From the NCBI RefSeq assembly GCF_000025985.1, contig NC_003228.3:3720001-3784000 (forward strand): a stretch of 64,000 nucleotides of DNA. Direction: 5' to 3'. Both the position numbers and the translations under genes were made by a program. A model generated the notes under the pieces. It did no database searches. It was not told the DNA's origin and saw only the letters and a list, made by a program, of their open reading frames with translations. This document shows, piece by piece, positions 61,166 to 64,000 of the stretch. This DNA comes from Bacteroides fragilis NCTC 9343. GTDB taxonomy: Bacteria > Bacteroidota > Bacteroidia > Bacteroidales > Bacteroidaceae. How positions within the stretch are numbered: the stretch's first letter is position 1; the number at the start of each line of letters is the position of its first letter.

Positions 61166-61713
61166 TCCTTTCCGTTCATCAATACATAAATCTTTTTGCG
61201 GGTACGATGCAACTTTACCTTCACATTTCCCGGCGAAAGTTTCAGCACCTCTCCTATCTCTTCTATCGACTTTTCTTCATAATAGAAAAGTGTAATCAAG
61301 GCTTTTTCCTCGACATTCAGTAAATCGATAGCCTGAATCAACCTCGCTGTCCGCTCTTCATCATCAGTAGGATAAAGTATATCGTCAGCTTTTTCATCGG
61401 GCACGTTGTTGATCGTGTTCTCTTCTATATAAAGGAACTCCTGCTTTTTCTTGCGTGTGGCAGATACGGCCGTGGTATAAGCAATCCGATAAAGCCAGGT
61501 AGAGAAACGGCACTCCCCTCTATAACTACCCAGACACCGGAAAGCTTTCAGGAATACATCCTGGACCAACTCTTCCGCATCTTCGGAACAACCGACTATT
61601 TGTACAATCAGCACATAAAGCGGACGGCTGTAACGATCGAGAAATGCAGAAAAACATTCTGTATCTCCATCCAGTATCCGTGCTATATATTGTGTTTCGT
61701 CGTTCTGTACCAT
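61162..61713 (-). CDS. ECF sigma factor
   Basis: This 183-residue protein has the sigma region 2 (ELVQDVFLKAFRCLGSYRGE, then FSTWLYRIAY) and region 4 (LLNVEEKALITLFYYEEKSI, then LKLSPGNVKVKLHRTRKKI) of group 4 sigma factors. It should direct RNA polymerase to a stress regulon. The next gene encodes a small membrane protein that may hold it inactive. It is divergent from the DUF6249-like gene, 130 bases apart. Confidence 0.93.
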   Translation of the reverse strand: MVQNDETQYIARILDGDTECFSAFLDRYSRPLYVLIVQIVGCSEDAEELVQDVFLKAFRCLGSYRGECRFSTWLYRIAYTTAVSATRKKKQEFLYIEENTINNVPDEKADDILYPTDDEERTARLIQAIDLLNVEEKALITLFYYEEKSIEEIGEVLKLSPGNVKVKLHRTRKKIYVLMNGKE

Positions 61714-61843
61714 GATATCCGGTTAGACGCTGACAAATCTGAAAGGTTACAGCCCAAAAATATTTTTTTCTTTGTAACCTTTCCGCAGCCTGCTGCGTCA
61801 AACAGTGCAAAGAACGAAATTATTCACTTAAAAACATACGATC

Positions 61844-62272
61844 ATGATGGATTTTATTACAGCCCCTTTAATTGTAGGCATCATTACTTTAGGTATTTAC
61901 AAATTGTTCGAACTCTTTGCGTGCAGACGCGAACGCATCACGCTTATTGAAAAGTTAGGAGAGAAAATGTCTCAAACCGATCTTGAGCTAAACGGAAAAA
62001 TCTGTCTGCCCGACTTTAATCGTCCCCAACTATCATTCGGAGCCCTGAAAGGCGGTTGCTTATTGCTGGGAGTAGGCTTAGGGCTACTAGTCGGATTTAT
62101 CTTGAGCTATGTCAGTTTTTCTCCCTACGATCTCGACAGACTCGACAGAGGGTATACCCGCGAGATGGTTGGGGTCATCTACGGTTCGTGTACCCTTCTT
62201 TTCGGAGGAGCAGGATTAGTGGCCTCTTTCCTGATAGAACAGAACTTTGCAGCGAAAAAGAAAGAGAAATAA
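61844..62272 (+). CDS. Small membrane protein, DUF6249-like
   Basis: This 142-residue protein starts with a hydrophobic helix (FITAPLIVGIITLGIYKLF) and a basic cytosolic segment. Two further membrane helices lie at about 70-90 and 110-130 (GGCLLLGVGLGLLVGFILSY; YGSCTLLFGGAGLVASFLI). It resembles the DUF6249 proteins that often sit beside ECF sigma/anti-sigma genes in Bacteroidetes. A part in the same stress response is inferred from the divergent layout. The function is unknown. Confidence 0.75.
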   Translation: MMDFITAPLIVGIITLGIYKLFELFACRRERITLIEKLGEKMSQTDLELNGKICLPDFNRPQLSFGALKGGCLLLGVGLGLLVGFILSYVSFSPYDLDRLDRGYTREMVGVIYGSCTLLFGGAGLVASFLIEQNFAAKKKEK

Positions 62273-62278
62273 AAAATA

Positions 62279-62368
62279 ATCCCCGGAATGTAATGCCGGC
62301 AATTGATGTGTCCCCCAATATTCGTATCTGACTTTTGGGGTACACTTCAAATGGACTGTTCCGGGGAT
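62279..62368. terminator. Nested hairpin between convergent genes
   Basis: ATCCCCGGAA (62279-62288) pairs with TTCCGGGGAT (62359-62368); inside, CCCCAA pairs with TTGGGG (62313-62318 and 62335-62340). TTTCTTTG follows on the plus strand. It can end both the membrane-protein transcript and the convergent winged-helix one. Confidence 0.65.
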
Positions 62369-62394
62369 TTCTTTGTCATAATAAGCAGCATCAT

Positions 62395-62613
62395 CTACCC
62401 AATATAAACATTTACACAGAGGTAAACATAGAGTTCTTCCTCTTCCTGTTCAAACTCAATCTTATCTTCTCTGGCCAACCAACCCAGAGCTGCCCCCAAA
62501 TCCTTGTCCTTCAGTCCGGATTTCTTTTTCAAGTTACCATAACTCCATTTGTCATTGTTACTCAACAATTGCCAAACTTTTCCGGCATTCAAGCCGATTT
62601 CATTTTTATCCAT
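62395..62613 (-). CDS. Small winged-helix protein (DUF2582-like)
   Basis: ATG 62613 gives 72 residues (an ATG 9 bases upstream is possible). The sequence has a winged-helix pattern (WQLLSNNDKWSYGNLKKKSG; LGAALGWLAREDKIEFE) and an acidic C-terminus, matching the short winged-helix proteins annotated as DUF2582 by memory. It may bind DNA or act as a small adaptor. No partner is encoded beside it. Confidence 0.75.
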   Translation of the reverse strand: MDKNEIGLNAGKVWQLLSNNDKWSYGNLKKKSGLKDKDLGAALGWLAREDKIEFEQEEEELYVYLCVNVYIG

Positions 62614-62853
62614 TTGATACAAAAGTTTAAAGGTTAAAACACATAAAGTTACTATTTACGCGGTGAAAGTTAACAAAATTATGCACGCATTGTTATTACA
62701 AAGACACTAAAAACATATCACATACGATATTTTTAACATAAAATTCGTCTTATATACCCATCTATCAAGGATATTAGCATACGTTAAATATACAACTTTT
62801 TATCACAACTACCTGTTATTGCAACATCAAATCACCTAAACTTAACGATAAAT

Positions 62854-64000
62854 ATGGCAAAGAAGGTAGCAGAACAGCTTGTCGATACGCTGATTGAGGC
62901 GGGCGTCAGAAGAATTTATGCAGTGACAGGCGACAGCCTGAACGAAGTAAACGAGGCCGTGAGGCAAAATGAGGTAATGAAGTGGATTCATGTCCGCCAC
63001 GAAGAAACCGGTGCGTATGCCGCAGGTGCAGAAGCGCAACTGACCGGACTACCGGGATGTTGTGCGGGTAGCAGTGGTCCGGGGCATGTCCACTTAATTA
63101 ACGGACTTTACGATGCGCATCGCTCGGGAGCACCTGTGATAGCCATCGCTTCCACTATTCCGACAGGAGAGTTCGGAACCGAATATTTCCAGGAAACCAA
63201 TACCGTCAAGCTATTCAACGATTGTAGCTTTTACAATGAAGTGGCTACTACTCCCGAGCAGTTTCCCCGTATGCTGCAATCGGCCCTCCAGACGGCAACC
63301 ACCCGGAAAGGAGTAGCCGTAGTCGGACTTCCCGGCGACCTGGCAAAGAAACCGGCAGTCAAGGTAGAGTCCTCGGAACAGATTTATCCGCTTGCCTCGT
63401 CTGTCTGTCCGGCAGAAGAAGACCTGATACGGCTGGCAGGGATGCTCAATCATTACGAACGTATCACTTTGTTTTGCGGCATAGGCTGCAAAGGGGCACA
63501 TGAAGAAATCATCCGGATGTCTGAAACCTTAAATGCTCCTGTAGCATACACTTTTAAAGGAAAAATGGAAGTACAATATGACAATCCCTATGAAGTAGGG
63601 ATGACCGGCCTGCTGGGCATGCCCTCGGGCTATTATAGCATGCATGAAGCGGAAGTACTTGTCATGTTGGGCACCGATTTCCCTTACTCTGCTTTTCTAC
63701 CCGACGATATCAAAATCGTTCAGGTAGACATTAAGCCCGAAAGACTGGGACGACGCGCCAAAGTGGATCTCGGGCTTTGCGGAGATGTACGTTCTACACT
63801 CCGTGCCCTGCTGCCTATGTTGCAACAAAAGAAGAATGACTCTTTCTTACGGAAACAACTGAAACGTTATGAAGGGGTTAAGAAGGATCTGGCGGCATAT
63901 ACGGAAGACAAAGGCAAAATGGACCAGATCCATCCGGAATATGTAATGTCCGAAATTAATAATATTTCCTCCGACGACGCCATCTATACGGTAGATACGG
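62854..64000 (+). CDS. poxB: ThDP-dependent pyruvate oxidase / quinone-linked pyruvate dehydrogenase, N-terminal part (cut by window edge)
   Basis: I translated this frame from ATG 62854; 382 codons are visible. It has the ThDP-enzyme N-terminal domain: VTGDSLNEVNEAV with the activating Glu in HVRHEETGAYAAGAEAQLTG, and GSSGPGHVHLINGLYDAHRS. A Rossmann middle domain follows (FCGIGCKGAHEEII; VLVMLGTDFPYSAFLP). These match pyruvate oxidase/PoxB (pyruvate to acetate and CO2). The C-terminal ThDP and membrane-binding parts lie outside the window, so the electron acceptor (quinone or oxygen) is not decided. Confidence 0.88.
   Translation, partial: MAKKVAEQLVDTLIEAGVRRIYAVTGDSLNEVNEAVRQNEVMKWIHVRHEETGAYAAGAEAQLTGLPGCCAGSSGPGHVHLINGLYDAHRSGAPVIAIASTIPTGEFGTEYFQETNTVKLFNDCSFYNEVATTPEQFPRMLQSALQTATTRKGVAVVGLPGDLAKKPAVKVESSEQIYPLASSVCPAEEDLIRLAGMLNHYERITLFCGIGCKGAHEEIIRMSETLNAPVAYTFKGKMEVQYDNPYEVGMTGLLGMPSGYYSMHEAEVLVMLGTDFPYSAFLPDDIKIVQVDIKPERLGRRAKVDLGLCGDVRSTLRALLPMLQQKKNDSFLRKQLKRYEGVKKDLAAYTEDKGKMDQIHPEYVMSEINNISSDDAIYTVDT

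Overview
The window looks like a chromosomal segment of a gut Bacteroides, probably of the B. fragilis group; I do not assign a species. Supporting signs are a hybrid-type sensor that controls a fructan locus, a SusC/SusD pair, many lipoproteins, promoters of the Bacteroidetes type (TTTG or TTTC, about 19-21 bases, then TAnnTTTG), and no Shine-Dalgarno dependence. I see no tRNA, rRNA, CRISPR array, transposase or phage gene.

Layout. (1) 1-7850, minus strand: a fructan/fructose locus with a sensor kinase (cut by the window edge), fructokinase, sugar permease, GH32 fructan hydrolase and an orphan TonB-dependent receptor without a SusD partner. (2) 8101-10970, minus: an XRE regulator, then an outer-membrane barrel and a coiled-coil lipoprotein in one operon. 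(3) 10971-12321: a long AT-rich gap with a perfect 58-bp palindrome. (4) 12322-18255: sugar permease, nitroreductase, DJ-1/PfpI protein, patatin and a cation/proton antiporter with a universal-stress domain. (5) 18629-22737: two divergent two-gene operons (Kelch lipoprotein + DUF4907-like; DUF4270-like lipoprotein + FadL-like barrel), whose promoters share an 18-bp inverted repeat placed with exact symmetry. (6) 22739-29845: a tripartite RND efflux operon ending in an NlpE-like lipoprotein, with a divergent AraC regulator. (7) 29935-34074: exported C1B peptidase, a LytS/LytR-type two-component pair and a small outer-membrane protein. (8) 34969-50059, plus: SusC, SusD and GH29 fucosidase, then etfB/etfA/acyl-CoA dehydrogenase, then a large GH2 enzyme with a discoidin-like tail. 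(9) 50204-56611, minus: CbpM/CbpA-type chaperones, a PAS sensor kinase, a phosphoethanolamine transferase overlapping an Omp85-like barrel. (10) 56612-64000: a repeat-rich gap, a TlpA-like protein, threonine aldolase, an ECF sigma operon, small membrane and winged-helix proteins, and the start of a ThDP pyruvate oxidase gene.

Working together: locus 1 should sense fructose in the periplasm, import fructans or fructo-oligosaccharides, hydrolyse them in the periplasm and phosphorylate the fructose. The GH29/GH2 locus probably removes fucose and galactose (or related beta-linked sugars) from host or plant glycans. The most unusual findings are the Kelch/DUF4907/DUF4270/FadL-like locus with its mirrored promoters, the 58-bp palindrome, the 23-bp tandem dyads at 57153-57237, and a spacing-conserved motif in the two fructan promoters.
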